A stretch of DNA of 64,000 bases from Grifola frondosa (lineage: Eukaryota > Basidiomycota > Agaricomycetes > Polyporales > Grifolaceae). The notes under the pieces are model-generated. The model saw only the letters and a list, made by a program, of their open reading frames with translations, was not told the DNA's origin and made no database searches. Positions within the stretch are counted from its first letter, which is position 1. Each line of letters starts with the position of its first letter. The position numbers and the translations under genes were made by a program. Below, piece after piece: positions 23,195-35,741 of the stretch. The stretch is taken from contig LUGG01000005.1 in NCBI GenBank assembly GCA_001683735.1, positions 124,001 to 188,000 on the forward strand, read 5' to 3'.

Positions 23195-26100
23195 ATGACA
23201 TGCAATCACGCGCACGATTCATACCCAACACTGAACTATGGCACTGGGGCGAAATGGATAAAGAACTTGACGAAGGACCGTCTGTCTACTTTCAACGGTG
23301 GTCATTTCTCAGATGTCAACCTCTCCTCTATGCTGTTTCTTCACAGGCTGGAGAATGATAGTCATGTCAAGCTCGAGGTTTGGAGCGCACCGGGCCTATC
23401 AAAGCCATTGTTTGAAGAGGCAATGAAGCAGAAGTTCAAGCCAGCGAAGAAAGGACAGTCGTTCGGCCCGTCCTGGACGAATCACTGGTGGAAGGTCTCC
23501 GTGAGGATTCCATCTTACTGGGAACAATATGAACGTGTTCAATGTGTGTTCAGTTTCGTGTTAAATGGAATGTCTGAACTGATCAATTTGCAGTTGAGTT
23601 TGACCCTGGTTGCGAGGCTATGATTTATACCGTCGACGGTGTACCACTTCAAGGCATTACCGGAGGTTATGGCGGCGATCGACGTGTTGAATACATCATT
23701 CCTGGAGATGCAGTCAAGAAGGGAAAGCACGAATTCGTTATTGAGTCTAGCTGCAACGGAATGTTTGGAGTGCCTTGGAACGGTGATACGATCGCTCCAC
23801 CAGACGTGTGTATATTCGCCGAGCTCGCCTTATGTGTGCTCATTTTCTTGATCAGATGAACAGATACTTCCAGCTCGCCTCTGCAGATCTAGTGGTACCA
23901 AACCAAGAAGCATGGCATTTGCTGTGGGACTTCCAGACGCTGCGCGAGATAGCGGACAGTCTTCCTGGGAACACCTCATTGCAGAACAAAGCGCTTACGG
24001 TCGCAAACGAGATTATGAACGTCTTTCAAAAGGACGATGTATCCAGCATCGCTCGCGCACGTAAACTTGCCGAAGAGGTCTTTGGCGAAGGGTGGGCCGC
24101 AAAGAACGAAAGGATCTATGAGGAGGGCGTGAAGAAAGGTCAAATCTGGGGAATTGGGCATTGCCACATAGACACTGCTTGGCGAGTGCGATTATGCAGA
24201 GAGTGCAGCTCAGACCGCTGATTTCCTTCACAGGCTTTGGCCATATCGAGTTACGCAGCAGAAGGTTGCTCGATCGTGGTCGACTCAGGTCGACCTTATG
24301 GATCGCTACCCTGAGCATAGGTTCACTTGCAGTCAGGCACAGCAGTACAAATGGCTCGAGCAGGTGCGACCTTATCGTCTATCTTTTCTTGTTAGTACTT
24401 ATGTCTCTGTCAGCTATATCCGCCGTTATTTGAGCGTGTCAAGGCGAAGATATTGGAGGGCAAGTTTCACCCCGTGGGCGGGTCGTGGGTCGAGAATGAT
24501 TCGAACATGCCATCTGGAGAAGCTCTCGCGCGACAGTTCATATTTGGGCAGCGCTATTTCGAGTCGCGGTTTGGTCAGAGGTGCAAGACCGCTTGGTTGC
24601 CGGACTCCTTCGGACTAACGGGCGCGTTGCCTCAGTTGATTCGTCTGGCCGATATGGAATATTTCTTTACTCAGAAATTATCTTGGTGAGTAGTATGAAC
24701 CTTTCGAATTATCCTACTCATGTAATTTGTCAGGAACAATATGTTGGTACCACCTTCGTTGAGCAATTTATGACTATTAAGAATTGTAACGTAGAAACGT
24801 GTTCCCTCATTCGACTTTCAACTGGGTTGGCATTGATGGAACACAAGTTTTGTGTCATATGACTCCTGTCGGTCAGTTGTCGAATCTCCCATTCCACTCG
24901 TATAATTGAGACGTTCCCTGTAGATACGTATACAGCTCAAGCTACAGTGGGAGATGTTAACAAAGGACTGACAAACCACAAGGTGCATTCGATCTAACCC
25001 AATATTTGTCACCTCTTCTGAACGTTTCACAGAACATCGAATCATCTGATATCTCTTTGCTCGTATTTGGAAATGGCGATGGAGGAGGAGGACCCCTCTC
25101 CAAGATGTTGGAAAATGTATGCCATCTACTACTTGTTCCCGGACGCGCTGATATAAATTCACGATACCAGCTTCGTCGCATCCGCGCCACGTCAAACAAC
25201 TCTCGTAACTCCCGCCAGTTAGCATGGGCCATTCCGTGGATGAGTTCTTCGACACCGTTGCTAGTGACTCTGCAGCTGGGACCAAACTTCCGAATTGGTG
25301 CGTTTATTCGTGTTCATTGCATTGGTGCATCTTGGGTGATATGATTTACGCGTGTAGGAACGGAGAGCTATACCTTGAAGTAAGCAAATTACGTTTTATT
25401 AAAGATGTGTTCTGATGACTCCACACAGTTCCATCGCGGAACATACACTTCGCATGGTATGTCGGTCTCCGAGTCGATCGTGTTATATAGAAGTCAATCC
25501 ACAGGTTCTATCAAGAAGGGAAACCGCAAGTCTGAAATTCTCCTCCGAGATGTCGAAGTTTGTATCATTAGCTTTACATTGCTAAGACGACGTCTTAATT
25601 TCATCTATAGCATTTGGCCACTTTCGCTTCCTTGTACAAATTCCACAAGCCAGATTATGTGTACCCCAATGACAAAATCAACGATTGTTGGGAGAAGGTA
25701 CTCCTTAATCAATGTAGGTTTGTTTCGTTTCCGTTGTTCTTATGAAGTGTTAATGTCTTGGCCCTGCAGTCCATGATGGTGAGTCACAAGATGATATGAA
25801 TGACGTATTTCGATGACAACTTCAACGTCAGTGCTTCCTGGCTCTGCTATGTGAGTCTCTTTAAATGCTTGCCAGAGAAAATATTCTGATTGTGCTTCAG
25901 CGGCATGGTGTACGAGGATGCTGAAAAGCTCTACGCGGAAGTGCGAAAAGATGGTAAAGAGCTCCTCAATGAGGCATTCGATGCCCTCTTCCCAAGCTCC
26001 ATCCGCTGGATGATCTCGCACTCAAGTCAAAGAAAGCCGGCACTCTCGTGGCATAACACGACGTTCTTCCCACGTCGTGATATAGTCAAAGTGCCCCTCG

Positions 26101-27881
26101 TCGGAAACGCCTCCAGCCTTCGGTCCCAAGTTGTGCAGGCATCGAAGGATGGCACGTCCGGGTTTGCTCTCATGGATTGTCAGGCAGGAGGCGGTCTTTC
26201 GTTCGGCACAGGATTATACGCGGATTGCACACCTGTATCCGGTGCGTTTTGATAAATCTGTCATCTATGTGGTCACTCTCAATCTCTACTTTTCAGTGGT
26301 CACGACTGGCGCAGATCATTGGGTTCTGAAGAATTCGAGCGTGCAGTTGACGATCTCCAATGGAAGAATCACCAGCCTTGTAGATGTTCTCGAGTCCGTA
26401 AACCTTTCTGACTGGTTGTGATTTGCTGATCAATCTTTTTTCTTTCTTTCTTTTGATAGACGTGAACTAATCCCCGCCGGCCAGAATGGTGGACTGATTA
26501 TATTCGATGATCGACCGAATTATTGGGATGCATGGGGTGCGTTGTCTCCATATCTGGTGGTTTTTGTTTGTTTATCTTGTTCGTCAGACGTTGAGATACA
26601 CCATCTTGAGAAATTCCAGCAACTGGAGTTCTCCGACATCTCTGTGGTTGCCGAGGGTCCTCTTCTGCTTCGCTCAGGGCTGTCACCAAGTATGGCCAAA
26701 GTACTATCACTACAACGGTATGTCGTTGGTTCATGGTCAGGCGAAACGTTCCTAATGAATGATCTGGTTAGATCTCATTGGACGCTATACCTGGTAAAAG
26801 ATCACAACCGTGCCTCAAAGAATACGTTGCTAATGAAATGAGATTAGCTTCTATGAAGAAAGGTTCGCGGTCTTTATTCGTTTTTGATGCTGTGGTCGAC
26901 TGGCATCAAAGGCATGAATTCCTGAAATGTGAGCCGGATGAGTCTTTGTAGATAAGCACATGTTAAATTTGATGACGAACAGTCGAGCTTCCCCTCAACA
27001 TCCACAACGATAATGCCACCTACGAGACTCAATTTGGACATGTCCAGAGGCCAACGCACAAGAACACTACGTGGGACATGGCCAAGTTCGAAGTTTGCGG
27101 CCACAAGGTCAGGAAATCATATCCTGCATTCTCGTTAATTCCTGAGCAGCATTTCAGTATGCGGACTTGAGCGAGTTTGGGTACGGCGTCGCTCTTCTTT
27201 CCGAATCGAAATATGGGTTCTCCTGCAGAGGAAACATCCTCCGCATGTCCCTGTTGCGCGCTGCCACTGCACCAGATGCAGAACAAGATCAAGGTCTGCC
27301 TCGTCTGACTCGTCATTTTGAAATTCAAACCGCTAAACCGCTATGCAGGATTGCACGAATTCTCGTGGGCCGTGATGCGCGCACAAAGGCCACTTCCTAG
27401 AATCCGACGTCCCCATCGCAGCTTACATCTTCAACTCCCCTCTCCACGGTTCGTACGCTTAGTATGTTCGTTCGTTCGTCCCTCTGAACTGACTATCTGT
27501 TGCAGTGCGCTTGCTGGACGACAGCCTCGACGCGCCGCTACTCAAAACGAAACCGCCGTTCCTGCTCGAAGGCGCACACAACGTCTTCCTCGAAACCGTC
27601 AAACGCGGGCTGTCCGACGACTTCAGCGCGTCCGCGAACGCGCAGACCACGCTCGTCCTGCGGCTGTACGAGGCATTCGGGGGCACGCGCGACTCACGCT
27701 CAGGATCGGGAGCCACATCCCCGTCGTGCGTGCCGTCCTCACGAATCTGCTCGAGGACGAAGACGCGGCCGGGGCGGGGGCGCTGGATCTGGTCGACTTG
27801 GGCGAGGGCACGGGCGTGAAGCTGGAGTTTCATGGATTCGAAGTGAAGACGCTGAAGCTGGTGCTTGGCAGACCTGCGTGA
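23195..27881 (+). CDS. ams1: GH38 vacuolar-type alpha-mannosidase
   Basis: This enzyme removes alpha-mannose from free oligosaccharides and turned-over glycoproteins; in yeast Ams1 acts in the vacuole. The N-terminal domain starts [19 protein letters not shown]. The catalytic core shows the zinc site [15 protein letters not shown], the nucleophile block [15 protein letters not shown] and [18 protein letters not shown]. Later come [38 protein letters not shown], a beta-sandwich region ([17 protein letters not shown]) and C-terminal [14 protein letters not shown]. No signal peptide is present, as expected for cytoplasm-to-vacuole transport. There are many 50-60 nt introns. In the last exon the frame changes in a GGGGG run (27679-27683): LRLYEAFGG is followed, one frame over, by [17 protein letters not shown] and the normal ending [12 protein letters not shown]. 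One missing G explains it. Convergent with OXR1. Confidence 0.92.
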
Positions 27882-28629
27882 GATACTCGTGTCTGTTGTT
27901 GTGTGCGTAGAGTGCTGCTGAGATGGATTGGATTGCATGCAGGGCGCGCGGCGCGAGAGCTGGGTCACGGTTGATAGGCCGTTGTGATTGGTCGCTGGGA
28001 GGCATTTGTTGAGCTGTGTTGGTATCTTGTGGTGTGGGGTGTATGAATATGGGTTTGGGCTTTTTTGTGTTGTGTTGTGTTGTACTGCGGACAATGTATC
28101 TTCGTTGGGTGTTATGCTCGACTTCTGTGATGCCATTTACACACCGGTGCATTCGATTCAAGGGTTCCCTGGAGAAGACGGCCCGCGTCCTTCTCGCCCC
28201 CGTGTGCGCGACGCGCTCCACGTCCTCGCGGTCGAATGTGCATTTCGCCGGTGGTGCTTTTCGGGTCCTAGTACAGCGGACTGAGCGCTGAACTGTCGGC
28301 GCTACGTCCAGCTCGCTGTTCATCACAGAAGCAGATTCGGAGGGACTCAGGATATGATGTTCATAACGACCTCTTCTGAATGCTAGCGCGAATACGACGC
28401 TATGATCTGAGCGAAACCGACGAGCAACTTAGACGTCCCAGCCAAGAACAGACACACCTCACCCACATCCCCACAAACGCACACGCGGGTCCGACAAACA
28501 CAGAACCGTATCCACTGCGGCGTACAATACATTGCAAAATCGCTCTCATCTCCATCCACACGCGAATAAATACATCCATACAACAACAACAGCAGCAAGC
28601 TCCACACGACTCCGCGCTGCGCGCGCGGC
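27882..28629. other. Shared 3' region of convergent genes
   Basis: About 0.75 kb between the stops of the mannosidase and the TLDc gene. It has GT-rich and TTGTGTTGTG-type simple sequence around 28060-28085, presumably untranslated regions and terminators of both genes. No exon is supported. Confidence 0.45.
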
Positions 28630-30271
28630 TCACCCGACGCCCCACACCTCGAGCCCGACGCACTCAAACGCGACCGTCCCGCCCTTGCGCGGGCCCGGCG
28701 CGCACAGCGGCTCGTTATCGAACGTCGGACAGCGCGCAGACGACCCCTCCGTCAGCGCCTCGTCCAAATACAGCCATAATGCCCCTCCCTACCCCCCAAA
28801 AAACACACATCATCAGCCCCGCAAACCCCGAAACGAACCAACACGCACTCACCCGCCCCCAAACGAAATATACCCAGGCTCGCACAGCGCAACATAATCA
28901 TTCCTCCCCGTCCATCGAAACACGCGCACGCCCCCGTCGCGCGCCTCGCGCCACAAGAACGCCTCGCCGCTGCCATAGTACGCGCCCTTGGAGAGGTGGA
29001 TGCCCTCGCCCGTCCACGCGCCGAACAGCGCGTCCCCCGCGTCGCGCACGACGAGCAGCGTGCCCCCCGCGTGCCGCGCGCACCGCGCGTACAGCGTCTG
29101 CAGCGAGATCCCGTGCTCGTCCAGGCTGTACAGCAGCGCCCATGCGCGCGGGAGGCGCGCGAGTGCGGGCAGGTCGGGCGCAGCTGTGTGCGCGTTAGCG
29201 GAAGCGTCTGCGCGGGGTGGGTAGGACGAGGGGGACGTACCTTGTCGGCGAGCGCGACGGTTAGTACGGGCGTCGTCGCGGGCTTGCGGCCCGTCAGGGC
29301 GACGCTGCGGCGCTCCACGCCCGTCTTGTCGAACTCGAAGCCCTTGTCCCACCGCCGGTCGCCCTCGAAGCCCGGCGCGCCGGAAGGGGGCACGTACGGG
29401 TGCGCCGCGAACGGCGTGCCGTGGGTGATCGCGAGGTCGAGCGGGGGCGGGGAGGCGAGGTCCAGGGCGGACTTTGCGGGGAGGCGTTCGTCGTCGGCGT
29501 AGTCGCCGTCTGTGGATGCGCGCGAGGATGCGGGGCGCACGGCGGAGGAGAGGAGGAGGAGACCCAGCGGGAGGGGAAGGAGGAGGGGGTGAAGAAGGAC
29601 TGGGTGCGCTGGATCTGGGGGATGGAGATGCGGGTGGGGACGCGGGGGGAGGGACGGGGAGCGGAGGGGTGTGGAGAATGGGGAGAGGAGGGAGGGCGCG
29701 GTCGCGTTTTGCTGGCGGGTGGCGGGCGCGTGTTTCTGGGGGTGCGTCTGGTGGAGGGTGGGAGATGAGGTCGAGGAGGGGTTGGTCTTCGGGGGGGGGT
29801 TTCTGCTGGAGGGTGGTTGGTGAGATCAACGAGAGGCTGGTCTTCGGGCGGGGGAAGCTCTTCTTTGGGCGGGACGGGTGGAGGGAAGAGGGAGCGGGTG
29901 GAGGTGCCGGAGGCGTGCGTGCTTTTGGAGGGCTGCAGCCAGTAGAGCGGGTCGTCCTCGTGCTGCAACAGCTCATCGAGCACCTCGCGCCGTTTCCTGT
30001 CCGCGGCAGTCTTGGCGTCCTCCGCGCACCTGTCGAGGAAGCTGTAGTTTTGGAGCGGCGTGAAGGGCAAGTGCGCGGTGCTCGAGGACGCGGAGTGCAA
30101 GGGGTCTTCGGCGAAGGGACGGAGACGAAGGAGCCGAAGTCGGAGTCGGTGGAGTCTGTCGGGACTTGCGGTGGGTGGGCGGGGGATGGGGCTCGGGGAG
30201 GATGGCGGGGATTGCGCGGGAGAGGCGCGGGGCGTCGGTGGTGAGAAGAGGGTGGAGAAGACGGCGTCCAT
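28630..30271 (-). CDS. oxr1: TLDc-domain oxidation resistance protein (OXR1-like)
   Basis: TLDc proteins protect against oxidative stress and bind the V-ATPase. The N-terminal half is low-complexity Pro/Ser/Arg with conserved islands: TPLQNYSFLDRCAEDAKTA, KRREVLDELLQHEDDPLYWL and IQRTQSFFTPSSFPSRW. The TLDc domain follows: AITHGTPFAAHPYVPP, RLPRAWALLYSLDEHGISL, then TLLVVRDAGDALFGAW, KGAYYGSGEAFLWRE, and a GRNDYVALCEPGYISFGGG block. The last exon carries LWLYLDEALTEGSSARCPTF, DNEPLCAPGPRKGG and FECVGLEVWGVG to a stop at 28630-28632. Between SFPSRW and the RPASSRASTDGDY block the frame shifts once in a CT-rich run near 29545-29566; a single missing C restores it. GC content is clearly higher here than in neighbouring genes. 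Confidence 0.88.
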
Positions 30272-31640
30272 GTCTGTTCTGGGTGCGGGGTGGGCGTGCT
30301 CTGGGTGGGGGGTATCGAGATGGGGAGAGACATGGCCAGAGCGGTGTCGTGTGTCTACCGGTGTCTGTGGGGAGACTGGGTCTGCATGGGCTGGAGGATG
30401 GGAAGTGCGTGCTGGGGTTGGAGTGGTGAGTGAAGAGAGGGAGATGGTCGTGCGATGGTCGAGAGATGCGTGGGCGATGCGCGTGTTTGCGAGTGAAAGT
30501 AGATTGATGGCGAGTCCCGATTTGGAAGGAGGCGCGTCCAACCTCGACGCCGCGCCGCCGGTCCGGCGCTCGTACGACTACTTTTACTAGCTGCATGCAC
30601 AACTTCAGTCGACGCACCAGCTGGGATTCCAGGTCTGTATACGCACCGGAATTTTCTAGGTGCGGGTTGCCTTTGTTTTGGCAGAATGATTGACTTATGT
30701 ACCTTGCCGCGTTGCCTCGCAGTCGTAGGCGGACGAGAATATTCCTTCTGTGCATCGCTGTCAGCAACCTAAACGGGCATGCATCAGGTCTGTCGACGTT
30801 GGACGTCATCCCTGTGCAGGCGTCCGTCTGTGACACCTCTCGTCCGGATTGTCCTGCTGGGCTGCACGTATTAAGTGTCTTTTTCCAGTCCAAATTGAAC
30901 GCGGGACAAGGCCCCGGGTAGGTTTACTCAAGAATTCAGTAGGATGTTCGAACAGGGCATGACATCACCGTAATATGAGTTTGCAGTTCATACACCTCGG
31001 AAAATGTACTCCTCAGACGCAGGAGAGTTTCATTTGCACGGGCGACCGCTATTCCATCAGACTCGTCCCTCAGAGCCCAGCGCCTGAGGAACGACTGTCT
31101 TCCGCATATAGAGGCTGGCTAGCGAGCCTACCCAGCGCCCGGATTCCCGTCGTTCAGGTCCCCCAGCCGCGATCCCTCTGTTGAGCTCACTACTAGTGCG
31201 CAGGAACGCCGTATTTATCGGCCATAGTCAGGCCAAGGCCAATCAAAGCATTTCCCATGCTCGCTCTTCTGCAGAAGCTCAGCTCACTATCAGCTTTATT
31301 CTCTTTGTTCAGTATCTCGACAGACTTTATATCACCTGCAATGACCACCAGGGCCCTCACTTCAAACAATGCAGATGATCGACATCCTTGTTTACAGATG
31401 ACTTCTTTTCCGCTGATTGCACATCTCTGCAGCACCGACCCCGGTGACATCGTCGACCTCTGCTCTGCTTCACCCTTCCGACTCCCGATCCCTTCATAAA
31501 GCAATTCTCAATTGCGTGGAGGTAATGCTTCCCGTCCTGCAAGTGTGACTGTGGTATAACGCTCCAGCTCATTCTCCCCATCTGACACAGCATTCGATAA
31601 AGGTAAACCCACCATTCACTTACTCTCCACGCGCCATACA
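30272..31640. other. Intergenic, upstream of the OXR1-like gene
   Basis: About 1.4 kb without a supported exon. Its left part must contain the OXR1 promoter and shares that gene's high GC content as far as about 30580. No repeat or RNA gene is recognised. Confidence 0.4.
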
Positions 31641-32219
31641 TGTCGCTCTTCTTTGACTGCGACATACGTGAGTCCCACAAGCCCCCTCCCACATTCTCAG
31701 AAAACAGCGATGACGACTCCCACTCGCTCGGCTTCTGCACCACCCAAGTCGGAGGCGGCCAAACCGTCACGGCCAGAAACTACACCCCACGCCTGCCCTC
31801 CAGCTGACTCCGCACGCCCCGTACCTCAGGCACCACACGACCTTGACCAGAGACTCCAGCGTCCGGCCCCCAGTCAACTACTTCCAGGTCAGTCAGCTGC
31901 AGCACATCGAATCCGTGCCCAACACCACACGGACTGGCTGGCATGCACCCGCACCTGCACACAAATACCCCTGCTGAAAAGGCGCGAGCTGCCGCGCAGG
32001 CGGAGGAGGTACTGCGCGCCGCTATGGACGTGGACGCTTATGGTGCACGACGGCGAGGACTTCGCGTGCTGGGCTGAGATCAGCCCCGCCTCCGTGGACT
32101 GGTTCGCTGTGTGGTCGGTTGGTGGTGCTGATGTTGTCCGATGGCGTGTTAGGGTGCCCCCCTCGGTGGCGGCCGCTACCACCCTGCGCCGCGCGATACG
32201 TGGCTCCGGACGCGACTAG
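31641..32219 (+). CDS. Unrecognised protein with two apparent frame breaks
   Basis: A frame starting MSLFFDCDIRESHKPPPTF runs through SLGFCTTQVGGGQTVTARNY to TPRLPSS and a stop near 31808. One frame over it continues coherently (QLTPHAPYLRHHTTL, PVNYFQVSQLQHIESVP, RTGWHAPAPAHKYPC) to about 31975. Both switch points sit at CCC or CCCC runs, where one extra C would restore the frame. After the second switch either a long frame to 32219 or an alanine-rich frame (EKARAAAQAEEVLRAAMDVD) could follow. I know no family for it. The coherence across breaks suggests a real gene, but exon structure and end are unsure. Confidence 0.35.
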   Translation, partial: CRSSLTATYVSPTSPLPHSQKTAMTTPTRSASAPPKSEAAKPSRPETTPHACPPADSARPVPQAPHDLDQRLQRPAPSQLLPGQSAAAHRIRAQHHTDWLACTRTCTQIPLLKRRELPRRRRRYCAPLWTWTLMVHDGEDFACWAEISPASVDWFAVWSVGGADVVRWRVRVPPSVAAATTLRRAIRGSGRD

Positions 32220-33281
32220 AACCGCACCCTCCTGAAGAAACGCTATATTATTGCTTTGAGGGTCGATGTGAGGAAGGATGATGCGCTTGCTGTAGTATGT
32301 TGTACCTTTGCGTTTTTGTCGGTCGAGATTATTGTATGTGGTGATGGTGAATATCGGGATTGAATGATACTGGGCTCCTTCCTGGCTCTGATCGTTGTCA
32401 GATACTCGAATATTCGTGTTTGTGGTGGATGAGACCATGCAGTGGCGAGCTTGACAGGACGCCGACCGACAGTAGAAGTGGGAGACGGACGATAATCGAT
32501 AAAACATTGTGACCATGGCGTACTGACGAAGTAACAACAGAGACCTCGTAAAGCAACGAACCTGGTACATGCACTCGGTACATGGAGACGTCCTTCAGTC
32601 CACCAAAGACACGCACAGTGGCATGAGGGTGCCCAGCTCCACCTTGTTACGGATCATGAGGGCCTTTATCCCAGCGGGCGCGCGCTGTATTTCGGGCGGG
32701 TCGGCGGGGAGGGAGAATGCGAACTTCTCGAGCAGTTCTGCCAGAGTGGTCTGCATCTCGATTACCCTGCACGCGATTCAGCTAAGTCGCAGTGCGAGAG
32801 TGCAGGAGCGGAGAGACGCCACGGCCCACCTTCAAACTAAGAGGTGTTCGTAAGTCTACGTGTAGAGGTTGAGAGCGTGTGCTTACCCGATGCATCCCCG
32901 GATCCCAGCGGCTGAAAGTCATGAGGTGGTCAACACACCGCAATGCCACCTGGCATCCAACACCGACAGAAAGTCATCCTGTGTGACGAAGTGAGCATGA
33001 GAGGACCAGGTGTCCGTGAGCCTGACGTACACACTCATCTGCCTCGACACACTGTCGTTCAAGAGCGGAAACGGGTTTCAAACATCCGTGTCTTCACTCC
33101 AGATTTGCTTCAAACTAGACACGCATTTTGTAAGCAGTAAGCAGTAGCCTGTTACACTACACACGGGGCGCGACGCGCAATCGAGGTCACGCGCTATGCA
33201 CGTGAGCGCGTATTGAACGTACGACGCGACGTCAGAGCTTGTGCTTGTTCCCACCTTCACTCGTTGCCCTAACTGCTGCTA
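32220..33281. other. Intergenic, upstream of the sterol reductase
   Basis: About 1.06 kb without a supported exon, containing the presumed promoter of the ERG27-like gene at its right end. Open frames are short and show no conserved motif. Confidence 0.4.
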
Positions 33282-34893
33282 ATGTCATCTAAAGAGTTGA
33301 TAATCGTTGTCACTGGGGCAAATGGGTACGTTTCTTCTCTGTCGTCGCTTGAAGAACTGAAATATGTATGCCTTACAGCGGGGTTGGCTATGGAATCTGC
33401 CAACGTCTCATGATTCAGCTCTCTCAGCCTGATCCTGCAGATGCTCAGCCCGTTTTCCCAGAGGTATCAACCAAGTTATCTCAAAGTGAACATGCAGCCT
33501 TCAGGTCCTCCGCTGCAGCTGGTGTCACGATTATTATGGCGTGTCGAGATCTCAACCGGGCGGAAGTCGCGAAGACGAAACTTTACACAGCCCTTGACGA
33601 TCACATCAAGAAGCTACCTGAGGGTCATCATCCCATGAATATGCGACACGATACAGAGCGAACTTCCGTCTTGCGATACATCAGTTGGATTTGAGCTCGA
33701 TCAGCAGCATATTTCAGTTTGGCATGCAGATCTCAAAGACGTGAGTACAGTGATTCTTAACTTGTGTGGATCTCTTTGCGACATGTTTTCATAAACCATG
33801 ACCTTTGCCTAGACTGCATTCCTGTCAAACACTCTTGCTTCTCATCTCTAACCTACGGCATTTGGCACAGATACCCGTATATATCGCACTTGATCTGCAA
33901 TGCTGGCACTGCAACATATAGTCACCTGGACATTTGGGCGTTACCGTGGATTTATTACGCGCACCAGTGGCTGCAATAGAGCACCCAAATAGTAATATCC
34001 AGCGAAACGGGGTTCTCAGCAATGATAACCTCGGATACACATGGCAATGCAATGTCTTCGGCCATTATGTGCTCGTGAGTTGTAGTAACACCGTTCATTG
34101 CTAACGTCAGCTAATAATCGCGACAGTTCCGTACGCTACAACCGCTCCTTTCCAAATACTCTCACGTCGCGGATGAAGTCTCTTTAGGCGCCCCGCCCGT
34201 GTCTTGTGGATGTCCTCTCTTGAATCGCGCCCCATGTACGATCCCGAAAACGACTGGCAATTGATCAACACAAATTACTCGTACCAGGCATCGAAATATC
34301 AAATGGAACTTATATGTGCGGAGCTGTCAAAAAACGCCGAGCCTTCTCAAAACCCGGACATACTACACTTCATTGTCAGCCCTGGAATTACCTCGACGAA
34401 TATGAGCACGTTACTCAACATTCGGATACCATTCTACCGGACACTCATGCTCATCGTATTCTATGTCGTAAGCAGACAGCGTGTGCACATACTCTAGTCG
34501 CTCGGATCCTGACAATCTCAATTTATAGATACGCCTGCTCGGATCTCCGAACATCCTGTTTTCGGTGTACAAAGCCGCCATCGCGGCCGTGCACATTGCG
34601 CTCGTCCCACTTGTCTACATCCCCACATCCGCCAGTGACCTTCCACCTCAAGCGTACTCACCTACACACTTCTCGAGCGAACACGCACCGTTCGCGCTCA
34701 GATTCTGCTCGCAGAACGACCGGTGGGGCACGAGTACGTTGGGATCATGCCTGTGCCCGTATGGGAGGAATATCCTGACGAAGGAAAGCCACTTCTGGAG
34801 CGATTTGAGCGACTGTATCAGATGTTTGTTGAGGCGGAGCGCGGGAGTGTCGATCCTGATGCGGGGCATCATAGGCTTGAATTGATGCGCTGA
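33282..34893 (+). CDS. erg27: 3-keto sterol reductase, short-chain dehydrogenase (ERG27-like)
   Basis: ERG27 reduces the C-3 ketone during sterol C-4 demethylation at the ER in ergosterol synthesis. The Rossmann start is spliced: MSSKELIIVVTGANG joins GVGYGICQRL after a short intron (TGxxxGxG motif). Next come AAGVTIIMACRDLNRAEVA, AIHQLDLSSISS, YPYISHLICNAGTA, LGYTWQCNVFGHYVLFRTL, VLWMSSLESRPMYDPENDW and the catalytic YxxxK as YQASKY. The tail reads VWEEYPDEGKPLLERFERL to a stop at 34891-34893. Four one-base frame breaks interrupt it: near 33655, in TTT at 33951, in CCCC at 34191-34194 and in GGGG at 34725-34728. Each is restored by one added base. Its 3' end is duplicated at 37.9 kb. Confidence 0.85.
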
Positions 34894-35741
34894 AATATAT
34901 GATGCTTATACCAGTGCTAGGGTGAGATACCCTTTCAGTTGTTGTTGAATAGTAGGATGGTCATTTCGTATGTTCCTGCTCTTGGGAGGTTTTTGCAGTC
35001 ATCTCTACTCATGATTGTCTCGTCTACTTGGGCCCCAAATCTAGGATAGATCATGGCTGTCATCAGTGTCAGGTGAGCGTGTGGTCTTCCACGTATATCT
35101 ATGCGCAGGTATCGGGCCCGGCGCGAGTGAGATAGTGATATGGTCCTCGAAACTTGACCCTGAGCGCAATGACATTCTTCCGATGTCGGGAGCATTATGT
35201 GAGTCGGCTGATCATCAGCTGCGTAGAGAGTCGCGCAGACCTGCGACTCGAGTATTATGGCATGAGGAGCGGCTAATTACTTAGACATCGCCGTGATGTC
35301 ATAGACACTCCAAGTTTGAAAGTACTGAGGAACTCACATATGAGCGCTTGAGCGCTCAACGCCTTCGACAACACGGGCAACGATAAATGCAAGATTCAAT
35401 GAAATGAATGCGCAGTACGCCACGAAGAATAGCATCCGATCCAGTAATAGCTCGATTAGTAAGTGTGTTATTATATAGTGAACCGATGATCACGATAGAC
35501 GAATGTGAGAAGGACGTTAGGCCGCTTGGCGGAAAGAGCAGCTAACCGTGTCGATGGCGCAATAAGCATAATGATACGTCAAGAGATCAATGCAACCGAG
35601 CGATACGCCAAGCATCTTGGACGAGAAATGTACTGGACATATGATACAGATGAGTCTCTAGCAAAATTGCATACCTAATGCCTATCGCGGAAATGCATTC
35701 GCACCCAAACCCGCTTCTTCCTGAATAACCTTGATGTGAAG
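34894..35741. other. Intergenic, contains a duplicated block
   Basis: This stretch separates the ERG27-like gene from the convergent first 7-TM gene. Its part 35065-35235 has a similar copy at 41832-42005. No exon is supported. Confidence 0.5.
35065..35235. repeat. Diverged duplicate block (copy at 41832-42005)
   Basis: The two blocks share long identical runs such as CAATGACATTCTTCCGATGT and near-identical flanks (TCTTCGAAACTTGA versus TCCTCGAAACTTGA, and ATCAGCTGCGTAGA). They lie at the same relative position downstream of 7-TM copies 1 and 3, so they were carried along in the segmental duplication. Confidence 0.75.

Noticed and set aside
20438..27881. A metabolic cluster with mannosidase and phosphomannose isomerase
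   Set aside because: They are 24 kb apart with unrelated genes between, and both are housekeeping genes; no sign of co-regulation.
29474..30244. Long plus-strand open frame (256 codons)
   Set aside because: It is the antisense shadow of the GC-rich OXR1-like gene; its Gly/Arg composition comes from the complementary Pro/Ser codons.
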